Part shown: piece by piece, positions 44,963 through 53,645 of the stretch
Numbering within the stretch: position 1 is the first letter of the stretch
Layout of the letters: each line of letters opens with the position of its first letter
Assembly (NCBI RefSeq): GCF_036784765.1
Contig: NZ_CP136651.1
Coordinates: 2,728,001 to 2,792,000 of the forward strand
Origin: Novosphingobium sp. ZN18A2
Lineage (GTDB): Bacteria > Pseudomonadota > Alphaproteobacteria > Sphingomonadales > Sphingomonadaceae
Length of the DNA stretch: 64,000 nucleotides
Direction of reading: 5' to 3'
Made by a program: the position numbers and the translations under genes
The notes under the pieces: model-generated
Database searches by the model: none
Told to the model about the DNA's origin: nothing
The model's input: the letters and a program-made list of their open reading frames with translations, nothing else

Positions 44963-45850
44963 ATGTCCCGTGAAGCAGACTTCATCGACGGCCTGAGAGC
45001 CCTTGCGACCAGCCCCGCCGCGCGCGGGCTGGAAGACGATGCGGCCGTGCTGGACATCGGCGGCGAATCCATTGTGCTGACCCACGATGCGATGGTGGAA
45101 GGCGTTCACTGGCTGGCCGGGCAAGACCCGGCCGACGTGGCGTGGAAGCTGGTCGCGGTGAACCTGTCCGACCTTGCCGCCAAAGGCGCCGAACCCGTCG
45201 GCGTACTGCTGGGCTATTCATTCGGCAGCGACGATGCGCGCTTCGCCGAAGGTTTGCGCGCGGTGCTGCACGAATACGGCGTTCCGCTACTGGGCGGAGA
45301 CACCGTGCAGACGCCCGGACCGCAATCGCTGGGGCTTACGGCGATTGGCCGTGCGACCCACCGCCCGGTGCCCTCCCGCTCGGGCGTGAATGCGGGGGAC
45401 CGGATTTTCGTAACCGGGCCGGTCGGCGGGGCGATGATGGGGTTCGAGGCCATGCGCGACGGGCACGAGGGCGCGGACACCCTGCCCTATCGCCGTCCCG
45501 TGCCGATGCTTGCCGCCGGGCGGGCCATCGCCCCGCTCGCTCACGCGATGATGGACGTGTCCGACGGATTGCTGCTGGACGCAGGGCGCATGGCCGATGC
45601 AAGCGGCGTGACCATCGCGATCCGCGCAAGCGACGTGCCGCTCGCCCCCGGTATCCCGCCCGAGCGACGCGACGATGCGCTGCGCTGGGGGGACGATTAC
45701 CAGCTGCTGTTCGCCCTGCCGCCCGGAGTCGCACCGCCGTGCGATGCGTGGCCCGTGGGTGAGGCGCAACCGCGCGGCAAGGCTTCGATCCTGCTCGACG
45801 GTGCGCAGGTTACCGGCCATCTTGGCTGGCAGCACGGCGAAAACGGTTGA
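44963..45850 (+). CDS. thiL: Thiamine-monophosphate kinase
   Basis: A 295-residue ThiL that makes thiamine diphosphate from the monophosphate. The family motifs are GLEDDAAVLDIGGESIVLTHDAMVEGVHW (metal-binding aspartates), KLVAVNLSDLAAKGAEPVGVLLGYS, LLGGDTVQT and MMDVSDGLLLDAGRMADASG. The C-terminal GDDYQLLFALP corresponds to the usual GEDYELLFT. Length is slightly short. In many alphaproteobacteria thiL follows nusB, but here it lies between acyl-CoA catabolism and hppA. Confidence 0.94.
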   Translation: MSREADFIDGLRALATSPAARGLEDDAAVLDIGGESIVLTHDAMVEGVHWLAGQDPADVAWKLVAVNLSDLAAKGAEPVGVLLGYSFGSDDARFAEGLRAVLHEYGVPLLGGDTVQTPGPQSLGLTAIGRATHRPVPSRSGVNAGDRIFVTGPVGGAMMGFEAMRDGHEGADTLPYRRPVPMLAAGRAIAPLAHAMMDVSDGLLLDAGRMADASGVTIAIRASDVPLAPGIPPERRDDALRWGDDYQLLFALPPGVAPPCDAWPVGEAQPRGKASILLDGAQVTGHLGWQHGENG

Positions 45851-45976
45851 TTTGCGGGACATTGTCCAAACTTGCACTTGCGAGCCGCGAATAAAACGAT
45901 AGCGTCCCGCCCCAATGCCGCCACAAGGTGGCCCAACCCCCGGCAATGACCGGGGCGAGAGAGGGGGACTGATGTC

Positions 45977-48082
45977 GTGAATCCAGTCGTTATTGCAATT
46001 ATCCTGGGACTCGTGGCCGTGCTTTATGGCTTCGTGACCAGCCGCCAGGTGCTTGGCGCACCGGCCGGCAACGAAAAGATGCAGGAAATCGCCGCCGCCA
46101 TTCAGGAAGGCGCGCAAGCCTATCTGAAGCGCCAGTACACCACCATCGGCATCGTCGGCGTGATCGTGGCCGTCATCATCGCGGTAACGCTCACCTGGGT
46201 TTCGGCGGTCGGCTTCGTGCTGGGCGCGGTGCTTTCGGGCGCGGCGGGATTCATCGGCATGAACGTGTCGGTCCGTTCCAACGTGCGCACCGCCGCGGCC
46301 GCACAATCCGGCCTGCAACAGGGCCTGACTCTGGCTTTCCGCGCGGGCGCGATCACCGGCATGCTGGTGGCGGGCCTCGCCCTTCTCGCGATATCGGTAT
46401 TCTACTGGTACCTGATCGGCCCGGCGGGCCACACCGTCGGCGGCGATGACCGCACGGTGGTGGAGGCGCTGACCGCGCTGGCCTTCGGTGCGTCGCTGAT
46501 TTCCATCTTCGCGCGTCTTGGCGGCGGTATCTTCACCAAGGCTGCCGACGTGGGCGCCGACCTTGTCGGCAAGGTGGAAGCGGGCATCCCCGAGGATGAC
46601 CCGCGCAACCCGGCCGTGATCGCCGACAACGTTGGCGACAACGTGGGCGACTGCGCCGGCATGGCCGCCGACCTTTTCGAAACCTATGTCGTCACCGTGG
46701 GCGCCACGATGGTGCTTACCGCTCTGCTCGTCAAAGGCGCGGGTGACCTGCTGATGCCGATGATGGCACTGCCGCTGCTGATCGGCGGCGTATGCATCGT
46801 CACGTCGATCATCGGCACCTATTTCGTCCGTCTTGGCGGATCGAACAACGTCATGGGCGCGATGTACAAGGGCTTCCTTGTCACCGCGGTCCTTTCGATC
46901 CCGGCCATCTACGTCGCCATGCAATACTCGCTGGGCGACATGGGCGCGCAGATCGGCGACAAGGGCCTTACCGGCATGGCGCTGTTCTGGTGCTCGATGC
47001 TCGGCCTTGTCATCACCGGGCTGATCATCTGGATCACCGAATACTACACCGGCACCAACTTCCGCCCGGTGAAGTCCATCGCCAAGTCTTCGGAAACGGG
47101 ACACGGCACGAACGTGATCCAGGGCCTTGCGATCGCCATGGAGGCAACCGCGCTGCCGACGCTGGTGATCGTGGCGGGCATCATCATCGCCTACCAGCTC
47201 GCCGGGCTGATCGGCATCGCCTATGGCGCAACCGCGATGCTGGCGCTGGCCGGCATGGTCGTCGCGCTCGACGCCTATGGCCCGGTTACGGACAACGCGG
47301 GCGGCATCGCCGAAATGGCGGGGCTGGACGACAGCGTTCGTGAAAAGACCGACCTGCTGGACGCGGTGGGCAACACCACAAAGGCCGTGACCAAGGGTTA
47401 CGCGATCGGATCGGCGGGGCTTGCCGCGCTGGTACTGTTCGCCGCCTATACCACCGACTTGCGTGAGTTCTTCCCGTCGCTGGACGTGAACTTCAGCCTT
47501 GAGAACCCGTATGTCATCGTCGGCCTTCTGCTGGGCGCGCTGCTGCCTTACCTGTTCGGTTCGATGGGCATGACCGCCGTGGGCCGCGCGGCGGGTGACG
47601 TGGTGATCGACGTGCGCGACCAGTTCGCCGCCGATCCGGGCATCATGGCAGGGACCAGCAAGCCCAACTATGCCAAGACGGTGGACCTCGTCACCAAGGC
47701 GGCGATCAAGGAGATGATCATCCCCTCGCTGCTGCCGGTACTGGCGCCCATCGTGGTCTATTTCGTGATCAGCGCGATCGCGGGATCGGCCAACGGCTTT
47801 GCCGCGCTTGGCGCGCTGCTGCTGGGCGTGATCGTCGGCGGGCTGTTCGTCGCGCTTTCCATGACCGCCGGCGGCGGCGCATGGGACAACGCGAAGAAGT
47901 ACATCGAAGACGGCAACCACGGCGGCAAGGGCAGCGAAGCCCACAAGGCCGCGGTGACGGGCGATACCGTGGGCGATCCCTACAAGGACACCGCGGGTCC
48001 GGCCGTGAACCCGATGATCAAGATCACCAACATCGTCGCGCTGCTTCTGCTCGCGGCACTGGCGGGACACGTCGCCGGGTGA
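45977..48082 (+). CDS. hppA: Membrane H+-translocating pyrophosphatase, K+-independent type
   Basis: A 701-residue integral-membrane pyrophosphatase with about 16 helices, which couples PPi hydrolysis to proton pumping. The PPi/Mg site is visible in [45 protein letters not shown], with further acidic motifs near [28 protein letters not shown] and [32 protein letters not shown] carries the Lys and Thr that mark the K+-independent proton-pumping subfamily, where K+-dependent enzymes have Ala. The start is a GTG; the nearby ATG at 45972 is out of frame and stops at once. A terminator lies 99 bp downstream. Confidence 0.95.
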   Translation: MNPVVIAIILGLVAVLYGFVTSRQVLGAPAGNEKMQEIAAAIQEGAQAYLKRQYTTIGIVGVIVAVIIAVTLTWVSAVGFVLGAVLSGAAGFIGMNVSVRSNVRTAAAAQSGLQQGLTLAFRAGAITGMLVAGLALLAISVFYWYLIGPAGHTVGGDDRTVVEALTALAFGASLISIFARLGGGIFTKAADVGADLVGKVEAGIPEDDPRNPAVIADNVGDNVGDCAGMAADLFETYVVTVGATMVLTALLVKGAGDLLMPMMALPLLIGGVCIVTSIIGTYFVRLGGSNNVMGAMYKGFLVTAVLSIPAIYVAMQYSLGDMGAQIGDKGLTGMALFWCSMLGLVITGLIIWITEYYTGTNFRPVKSIAKSSETGHGTNVIQGLAIAMEATALPTLVIVAGIIIAYQLAGLIGIAYGATAMLALAGMVVALDAYGPVTDNAGGIAEMAGLDDSVREKTDLLDAVGNTTKAVTKGYAIGSAGLAALVLFAAYTTDLREFFPSLDVNFSLENPYVIVGLLLGALLPYLFGSMGMTAVGRAAGDVVIDVRDQFAADPGIMAGTSKPNYAKTVDLVTKAAIKEMIIPSLLPVLAPIVVYFVISAIAGSANGFAALGALLLGVIVGGLFVALSMTAGGGAWDNAKKYIEDGNHGGKGSEAHKAAVTGDTVGDPYKDTAGPAVNPMIKITNIVALLLLAALAGHVAG

Positions 48083-48100
48083 TAAGTACGTAACCATACG

Positions 48101-48151
48101 CGGCAGGGCAAAGCCTTGCCGTGCGGGTCCCGGGCGGGAAAACCGCCGGGA
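48101..48151 (+). other. Two tandem hairpins in the hppA 3' region
   Basis: Two stable stem-loops, at 48101-48121 (9-bp arms, one mismatch, AAA loop) and 48128-48151 (GC-rich arms with one bulge, loop AAAA-rich), precede the terminator hairpin. They may stabilise the hppA mRNA or be part of a small 3'-derived RNA. No known riboswitch pattern is seen. Confidence 0.4.
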
Positions 48152-48180
48152 TGCCACCCCAGGTCGGGGAGAGGAACGAA

Positions 48181-48211
48181 CCCCGTCCGGAGCGATCCGG
48201 ACGGGGTTTTT
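48181..48211 (+). terminator. Rho-independent terminator after hppA
   Basis: A perfect 10-bp stem CCCCGTCCGG/CCGGACGGGG with loop AGCGAT, followed by TTTTT. It separates hppA from the kynurenine-pathway genes. Confidence 0.92.
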
Positions 48212-48315
48212 CATTGCGCCGGCCGATCCCCGGCAAATTTCCGGCCGCCTCCACGAAGTTGCACCTGCAACCATTCAGCTTGCCATTCCGCCCCGCCTCT
48301 GGTGAATCGTCGGGC

Positions 48316-49104
48316 ATGACCGACGTTACTTATGCGAGTTATCTCGCGCTCGACGATATCCTTGCCGCCCAGCACCCCGCATCCGATGTGCACGACGAGT
48401 TGCTGTTCATCGTCATCCACCAGACCAAGGAACTGTGGCTGAAGCAGACCATCGCGGAACTGCAAGTGGCCAAGCGGCTGGTGCGCGAAGGCGCGCTGGT
48501 GGAAGCGTACAAGGGCCTTGCGCGCGTCAGCCGGATACAGGCGGTGATGACTCTGTCGTGGGACGTGCTCGCCACCATGACGCCCAGCGACTATTCCCGC
48601 TTTCGCGACGTGCTCGGATCGTCGAGCGGCTTCCAGTCGGACCAGTTCCGCACGGTGGAGTTCATGCTCGGCCTGAAGGAAGCCGGGCACCTTCAGTTCC
48701 AGGACGACCGCCCCCATGCGCGCGCCGCGCTGGAAGCGGCGCTGAATGCGCCTTCGCTGTGGGACGATGCCAATGCGGCGCTCGCCCGCGCCGGGTTTGC
48801 CCTTCCCGCCGAAGTGCTGGAGCGCGACTGGAGCCAGCCCTATGTGCCCGGCGAAGCGGTGGAGGACGCGTGGCTGGACGTCTATCGCGACACGCACCGG
48901 CATTGGGAGCTTTACCAGCTTGCCGAAAAGCTGGTCGATATAGACGACGCGCTGGCAACGTGGCGGCATCGCCACGTCCTCACCGTCAGCCGCATCATCG
49001 GCGGCAAGCGCGGCACCGGCGGCACCGCGGGCGTGCCTTACCTGCAATCGACGCTGGCCAAACGCTGCTTTCCCGAGCTTTGGTCACTGAGGACGCGCCT
49101 GTGA
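48316..49104 (+). CDS. kynA: Tryptophan 2,3-dioxygenase
   Basis: A 262-residue heme dioxygenase that opens the indole ring of tryptophan to give N-formylkynurenine. The family core is seen in TYASYLALDDILAAQHP, HDELLFIVIHQTKELWLKQTIAEL (with the active-site His) and SSGFQSDQFRTVEFMLG. The C-terminal RHRHVLTVSRIIGGKRGTGGTAGVPYLQ contains the proximal heme histidine. ATG 48316 is the natural start. Its stop overlaps the kynureninase start as GTGA. Confidence 0.95.
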   Translation: MTDVTYASYLALDDILAAQHPASDVHDELLFIVIHQTKELWLKQTIAELQVAKRLVREGALVEAYKGLARVSRIQAVMTLSWDVLATMTPSDYSRFRDVLGSSSGFQSDQFRTVEFMLGLKEAGHLQFQDDRPHARAALEAALNAPSLWDDANAALARAGFALPAEVLERDWSQPYVPGEAVEDAWLDVYRDTHRHWELYQLAEKLVDIDDALATWRHRHVLTVSRIIGGKRGTGGTAGVPYLQSTLAKRCFPELWSLRTRL

Positions 49105-50258
49105 CCGGCGAAAGCTTTCGCCGCCTGTTCCAGCGCGCGATTGCCGCCGCGCCGGACCGGCTGCACCTTGCCGCGCACAGCCACCACCTGTGGCCCGATG
49201 CAAGCTGGCTGGGGCAACAGGCCGCGTGGGACGACGCGGCGCGGCTGGCCGATCGCAAGTGGGACCGCGTCATGGGCGAAATCTGGCCCGGCGCGCAGCG
49301 GCACGTCGCCGCCGAACTGGGCCTGCCCGATCCGGCGACCGTGGTCTTCGCGCCCAACACGCATGACCTGATCGTGCGGCTTGTCTCTGCCCATCCCGGC
49401 AAGCGCCCGCTGCGCGTGCTGGCGAGCGACGGCGAATTCCATTCGTTCCGCCGGCAGGCCGCGCGCTGGGTGGAAGCGAGTGAGATCGTGCTGGAGACGG
49501 TGCCGGTGGCGGGCAACGACTTTACCGGCCGCTTTGTGGAGCGCGCACGGACCGGCCAATGGGATCTGATCTTCACCAGCCACGTGATGTTCGGCAGCGG
49601 CGGCGTGTTCGAAGGGGTCGACGAACTGGCCGCGCTTTCCGGTCCTGACGGACCTTGGGTGGCGATAGACGGCTATCACGGCTTCATGGCGGTGGAGACG
49701 GACCTGTCCGCCGTGGCGGACCGGGTGTTCTACCTTGCGGGCGGATACAAGTATGCAATGGCGGGCGAAGGTTGCGCCTTCATGCACTGCCCGCCCGGTT
49801 TCGGCCCCCGTCCCGCAATCACCGGCTGGTATGCCGCGTTCGATGACCTGTCGCTGCCGCCCGGCACGGTCGGCTATGCCACGGACGCGCGCCGCTTCAT
49901 GGGGGCGACGTTCGATCCATCGGGCCTCTACCGCTTCGTGGCGGTGCGCGACATGCTGGCACAGGAAGGGCTGACGACCGCGCGCATATCGGCCCACGTC
50001 GCCGCCTTGCGTGACGATCTGCTGGCGCGCATCGCGCATACGCCGCTATCGCAAGCAGACGTGCTCAACCCGCCGGGCCATGGCGCGCAAGCGCGCTTCC
50101 TTGCCTTCCGCTCACCCCACGCCGCGCAATGGCAGGCGCGCCTTCTGGAACAGGAGGTGGTGACGGACGTGCGCGGAGACGTGTTGCGCATTGGCCTTGG
50201 CCTCTATCACGATGCGCGCGACATGGCCCGGGCAGGGGATGTGCTGGCGAGGCTTTAA
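49101..50258 (+). CDS. kynU: Kynureninase-like PLP enzyme (aminotransferase class V fold)
   Basis: A 385-residue PLP-dependent enzyme coupled to tryptophan dioxygenase, so kynureninase activity (kynurenine to anthranilate and alanine) is likely. Motifs are LAAHSHHLWPDAS near the start, the PLP-contact AIDGYHGFMAVETDLSAV and the Schiff-base lysine in YLAGGYKYAMAGEGCAFMHCPP. It diverges from classical KynU, so assignment rests partly on context. The start is a GTG overlapping the kynA stop. No kynurenine formamidase gene lies beside the pair. Confidence 0.82.
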   Translation: MTGESFRRLFQRAIAAAPDRLHLAAHSHHLWPDASWLGQQAAWDDAARLADRKWDRVMGEIWPGAQRHVAAELGLPDPATVVFAPNTHDLIVRLVSAHPGKRPLRVLASDGEFHSFRRQAARWVEASEIVLETVPVAGNDFTGRFVERARTGQWDLIFTSHVMFGSGGVFEGVDELAALSGPDGPWVAIDGYHGFMAVETDLSAVADRVFYLAGGYKYAMAGEGCAFMHCPPGFGPRPAITGWYAAFDDLSLPPGTVGYATDARRFMGATFDPSGLYRFVAVRDMLAQEGLTTARISAHVAALRDDLLARIAHTPLSQADVLNPPGHGAQARFLAFRSPHAAQWQARLLEQEVVTDVRGDVLRIGLGLYHDARDMARAGDVLARL

Positions 50259-50288
50259 AGCATTTTCCGTTCGCGGCGGGTCCGGGCA

Positions 50289-50984
50289 TCAACCCGCTTG
50301 CGCCGCTTCCTTCGCCACCACCTTGCGCAGCACGTTCACATAAGTTTCCGGCTCCTGCGCGCCGGGGATCAGCGCCCTGCCGTTGACTACCATCGCCGGG
50401 ACGCCGGTGATATTCATGTCCCACGCGGTCGCCTCCTCGTGCCGCACGGACTTGCCCACCTGCTCGTCCAATAGGGCCTGCGCCGCGCCGAGCCTGGGAA
50501 GGCCCACGCTTTCCGCCAGTTCGACCAGCACTTCGGGATCGGCCATGTTGCGGCGCTGCTGGAAATGCGCGTCGAACATCGCGCGCTTCAGCTTTCCCTG
50601 CACCTCCGGCCCGCCGGCACGAAGCGCCCAGTAAAGCAGCTTGTGCGCGAGGAACGTGTTCCACATCATCGCCTGGGGCGCTTCGCCCTCGCCTTCGTAA
50701 GCAAAGGAATAGCCCACCCGGTCGCCAAAGCCCTTCAACCTGTCGCGCACGTCCGCGCTTTCGGCGGCAGGGCGGCCGTATTTGCGCTGGATATGCGCGG
50801 CCTGCTCCTCGCCTTCTGGCGGCATATCCGGGTTCAGTTCGAACGGACGGAAGCGCACTTCCGCCTCGATCTCTCCGTCCAGTTCGTCCAGCGCCTTTTG
50901 CAGCTGCCGCGTGCCGATCACGCACCACGGGCACATCACGTCCGACCAGACGTCTATCGTGACTTTCGTCGGCTGCTCGCTCAT
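50289..50984 (-). CDS. DsbA-family oxidoreductase, FrnE-like
   Basis: A 231-residue thioredoxin-fold protein with active site CPWC in IDVWSDVMCPWCVIGTRQLQKAL and the cis-Pro region in ITGVPAMVVNGRALIPGAQEPETYVNVL. It has no signal peptide, which fits the cytoplasmic FrnE/polyketide-biosynthesis-type branch of the DsbA family rather than periplasmic DsbA. In other bacteria FrnE-like proteins help in oxidative-stress defence. It is followed at 13 bp by nudC read on the same strand from upstream, so the three minus-strand genes here likely form one transcript. Confidence 0.9.
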   Translation of the reverse strand: MSEQPTKVTIDVWSDVMCPWCVIGTRQLQKALDELDGEIEAEVRFRPFELNPDMPPEGEEQAAHIQRKYGRPAAESADVRDRLKGFGDRVGYSFAYEGEGEAPQAMMWNTFLAHKLLYWALRAGGPEVQGKLKRAMFDAHFQQRRNMADPEVLVELAESVGLPRLGAAQALLDEQVGKSVRHEEATAWDMNITGVPAMVVNGRALIPGAQEPETYVNVLRKVVAKEAAQAG

Positions 50985-50997
50985 CGGGCTTCTCCTG

Positions 50998-51879
50998 TTA
51001 TCGTGATAGCCACCAGCTTAGCAGGTGGTACGCCACCGCATGCGGCGGCGGGGCGATGAAAGGCGCGCCGTCCCGTTCCTGCATCGCGGCCAGCACTTCG
51101 TCGCGCGTGAACCAGCGCGCGGTTTCCAGCTCGGTATAATCGATCGTCAGGTCTGCGCTGTCCGCCATGGCGTGGCAGGCGATCATCAGCGAGGACGGGA
51201 AAGGCCAGGGCTGGCTGGCGACGTATTGCACATCGCGCGCGACCACGCCCGATTCTTCCATAACCTCGCGCGCCACGGCCTCTTCGATCGATTCGCCCGG
51301 CTCCACGAAGCCGGCCAGCGCCGAAAATCGCCGCTCCGGCCAGCGCGGCTGGCGGCCGAGCAGCAATTGCCCGTCATGTTCCACCAGCATGATCGTGACC
51401 GGATCGACGCGCGGGAAGTGTTCCGCACGGCACGTCACATTGGTGCAACTGCGCTGCCAGCCGCCCTTGGCCAGCTTCGTTTCGTGCCCGCAGCGCGCGC
51501 AGAAACCGTGGCGGGCGTGCCAGTCGACCAGGCTGCGCGCAGTGCCGTATGTCGCGATGTCCGAATGGCCGAGCGTGGCGATGGCCGACCATGTCCGCGG
51601 GCTTGGCGGACCGGCGCCATGCGAGGCCGCGCCGCTGACTTCGGCAAAGCATCCCTTGCCGTCCAGCAAACCCAGGAACACAAGGTCGCTGTCGGGCGAG
51701 GCATCGGCCAGCGTGCCCCATTCCAGCCCGCCTTCGGGCGTTATCACCGGATCGAGCCCGTCCAGCTTCAGCAGCCGCGCGCGCCAGTCCATCAGGCCGG
51801 CCAGCCGGTCCGCGTCGGAACGGATGTGGTCGGCGCGGTCCAGCGCCGCCCCCGCGAATGCAATCGTGCGTTCGGTCAT
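50998..51879 (-). CDS. nudC: NAD+ diphosphatase (Nudix, zinc ribbon)
   Basis: A 293-residue NudC. An N-terminal domain precedes a zinc ribbon (HGFCARCGHETKLAKGG then CTNVTCRAEHFPRVDPVTIMLV) and the Nudix box GFVEPGESIEEAVAREVMEESG is complete. The SQPWPFPSSLM motif typical of NADH pyrophosphatases is present. The enzyme cleaves NAD(H) to NMN and AMP and can remove NAD caps from RNA. Its ATG overlaps the stop of the upstream serine hydrolase (ATGA). Confidence 0.94.
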   Translation of the reverse strand: MTERTIAFAGAALDRADHIRSDADRLAGLMDWRARLLKLDGLDPVITPEGGLEWGTLADASPDSDLVFLGLLDGKGCFAEVSGAASHGAGPPSPRTWSAIATLGHSDIATYGTARSLVDWHARHGFCARCGHETKLAKGGWQRSCTNVTCRAEHFPRVDPVTIMLVEHDGQLLLGRQPRWPERRFSALAGFVEPGESIEEAVAREVMEESGVVARDVQYVASQPWPFPSSLMIACHAMADSADLTIDYTELETARWFTRDEVLAAMQERDGAPFIAPPPHAVAYHLLSWWLSR

Positions 51880-53204
51880 GCTGCTGCCTTCCTGCCAGTC
51901 ATCGTCTCGAGATCGGCGATCACCGCCTTGGGAAACTGCTTGCTTACCGGATAGCTGTTGTCGGGCATGTATTGCGTGAACAGCGATGCCCGGTTGCCGA
52001 CGCGCGTGTTGACGAACGCGACCGTCCCCGCCGCGCCGCCCCAGCCATATGTCCCCGCGTCCACGCCCAGCCCCACGCGCCCGCCCGCGCCGAAGCCCGC
52101 GCCTTCGATCCAGGTGCCCTTGGTATTGGCGGTGGCGGGAAGCAGGTTGGACATGCCCATCTTCACCGCAGCCTCGTTCATCACGCGCCGCCCGCCGATC
52201 TGCCCCATGCCGAGCAGCATCATCAGAAAACGGTCGTAATCGCGCGGGCTGCTGACCAGCCCGGCCCCGCCGAACGGGAACGGCGGCTTTTCCAGATAGA
52301 TCGAATTGTCCGCCGGATCGATCGGCACCAGCACACCGCCGATCACGCCATAGTTGGTGGTAAGGCGCGGCTCGTCGGCCTTCGGCACCTTGAAGAACGT
52401 GCTCGTCATCCCCGTGGGCGCGAAGATCCGCTCTTTCAGGAATGCATCGAACGGCTGGCCGGTGACGACTTCGATCACCCGCCCCATCAGGTCCAGCCCC
52501 ACCGAATAGGACCACTGCGTGCCGGGTTGATAGACCAGCGGCATCTGCGCCAGCGTATCGGTAAAGTCGGCCAGGCTGGACACCGGCGTGGAATCGTCCA
52601 GCCCCGGTATCTTCATCTTGCTGACCTGCCCCGGCACCAGCCCCGAATCCTCGTATGCCTGCTTGATCGGCCCCTTCTGGACGATCGAATAACCGAGGCC
52701 CGACGTATGTGTGATCAGTTCGCGGATGGTGATCGGCGACTTCGCGGGCAGCACGTCCTCTATCGAACCGTCTGGCGTTGCCTGCACCATCATCTTTGCG
52801 AACCGGGGCAGGATGTCGGCCAGTGGCTGGTCAAGCCGCAGCTTGCCTTCGTCCACCAGGATCATCGTCGCCATGCCGGTGATCGGCTTGGTCATCGAAT
52901 AGATGCGATAAAGGCTGTCTATCGTAACCGGGGTTTCGCTGTTGTTCGCCAGCGTGCCGCGCGCGATGGCCATCGGCGGCTGCTGCCCCCAGCCCAGTGC
53001 GGCGATCATTTCGGGCAACTTGCCGGAATCGACATAGCCATCGACCAGCGCCGTGACATTGGGCCAGTTCGCCTCAGCCACGGCGGCTGTCGGCGCCGCT
53101 GCGAGCGAGGTGCGCGGCAACAGCGCAAGCCCCGCACCCGCTGCGATGCCGCCGCGCAGCAGCGCGCGACGCGAAATGTCCGGTTGCTCTTCCCCAAGAT
53201 CCAT
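51876..53204 (-). CDS. Tat-exported serine hydrolase, beta-lactamase class C-like
   Basis: A 442-residue serine hydrolase of the beta-lactamase/esterase (class C) family. It begins with a twin-arginine signal, SRRALLRGGIAAGAGLALLP, predicting export by the TatABC system encoded at 15.6-17.2 kb. The catalytic SxxK is in YRIYSMTKPITGMA and the Tyr motif is QWSYSVGLDLMG, with Val where beta-lactamases have Asn. A late GYGWGGAAG-like stretch (GTYGWGGAAGT) is typical of esterase-like members. Esterase or peptidase activity is more likely than antibiotic resistance. ATG 53204 is chosen to place the Tat motif properly. Confidence 0.9.
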   Translation of the reverse strand: MDLGEEQPDISRRALLRGGIAAGAGLALLPRTSLAAAPTAAVAEANWPNVTALVDGYVDSGKLPEMIAALGWGQQPPMAIARGTLANNSETPVTIDSLYRIYSMTKPITGMATMILVDEGKLRLDQPLADILPRFAKMMVQATPDGSIEDVLPAKSPITIRELITHTSGLGYSIVQKGPIKQAYEDSGLVPGQVSKMKIPGLDDSTPVSSLADFTDTLAQMPLVYQPGTQWSYSVGLDLMGRVIEVVTGQPFDAFLKERIFAPTGMTSTFFKVPKADEPRLTTNYGVIGGVLVPIDPADNSIYLEKPPFPFGGAGLVSSPRDYDRFLMMLLGMGQIGGRRVMNEAAVKMGMSNLLPATANTKGTWIEGAGFGAGGRVGLGVDAGTYGWGGAAGTVAFVNTRVGNRASLFTQYMPDNSYPVSKQFPKAVIADLETMTGRKAAA

Positions 53205-53340
53205 TGTTTTCTCGCGAACAGGTTTTGAAATGAAACGCCCAACAGGCACAGCGATGTGCGCCCTCACCCCCTTCGGGTCAACAGGGCGAACCGGGAATGA
53301 ACGGCTTGAAGCCTTGGTGTGTTACATCTATATAACACCT

Positions 53341-53562
53341 ATGTTCAACCTGATCTCGATCCTCATCGGTATCGTCGCGCTGGTGCTGGCGATCCCTTCC
53401 ACCATTCCCCTGCTGGGCTGGGGCAACTGGTTCGTCCTTCCCGTCGCGCTTCTGGGTGCGGGGATTGGCGCGCTGTCGCGTTCCGACGGCGGGCGGAACT
53501 TCTGCCTTGTCGTGTTCCTGGTCGCGATCGTGCGGTTGTGGATCGGCGGCGGGATTATCTGA
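53341..53562 (+). CDS. Small two-helix membrane protein, function unknown
   Basis: A 73-residue hydrophobic protein: helix MFNLISILIGIVALVLAIP, a second segment LLGWGNWFVLPVALLGAGIGALS, a short polar loop SDGGRN and a third segment FCLVVFLVAIVRLWIGGGII. The compact ATG start follows a TA-rich stretch (TACATCTATATAACACCT) that could hold a -10 element. I do not recognise a characterised homologue, although short proteins of this pattern are frequent in sphingomonads. It converges on mutY. Confidence 0.7.
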   Translation: MFNLISILIGIVALVLAIPSTIPLLGWGNWFVLPVALLGAGIGALSRSDGGRNFCLVVFLVAIVRLWIGGGII

Positions 53563-53645
53563 GACGGGCGGATACTGCCGCCCGCATTGCAAAGGGACGA
53601 TAGCGCTTGGGCGGATTGCCAGACGGCGTCCGCCCTCGACGTTTC

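Noticed and set aside
45972..45980. ATG just upstream of hppA as its start codon
   Set aside because: It is out of frame and meets a stop after one codon. The GTG at 45977 gives the correct N-terminus.
45287..48274. A 995-codon minus-strand open frame opposite thiL and hppA
   Set aside because: It runs antisense across two clear genes and the hppA terminator, and its His/Arg/Asp-rich composition is that of a shadow frame.
51876..53204. Antibiotic-resistance beta-lactamase
   Set aside because: The second motif is YSV rather than YSN and the overall pattern is that of esterase-like class C relatives, so a resistance call is not supported.
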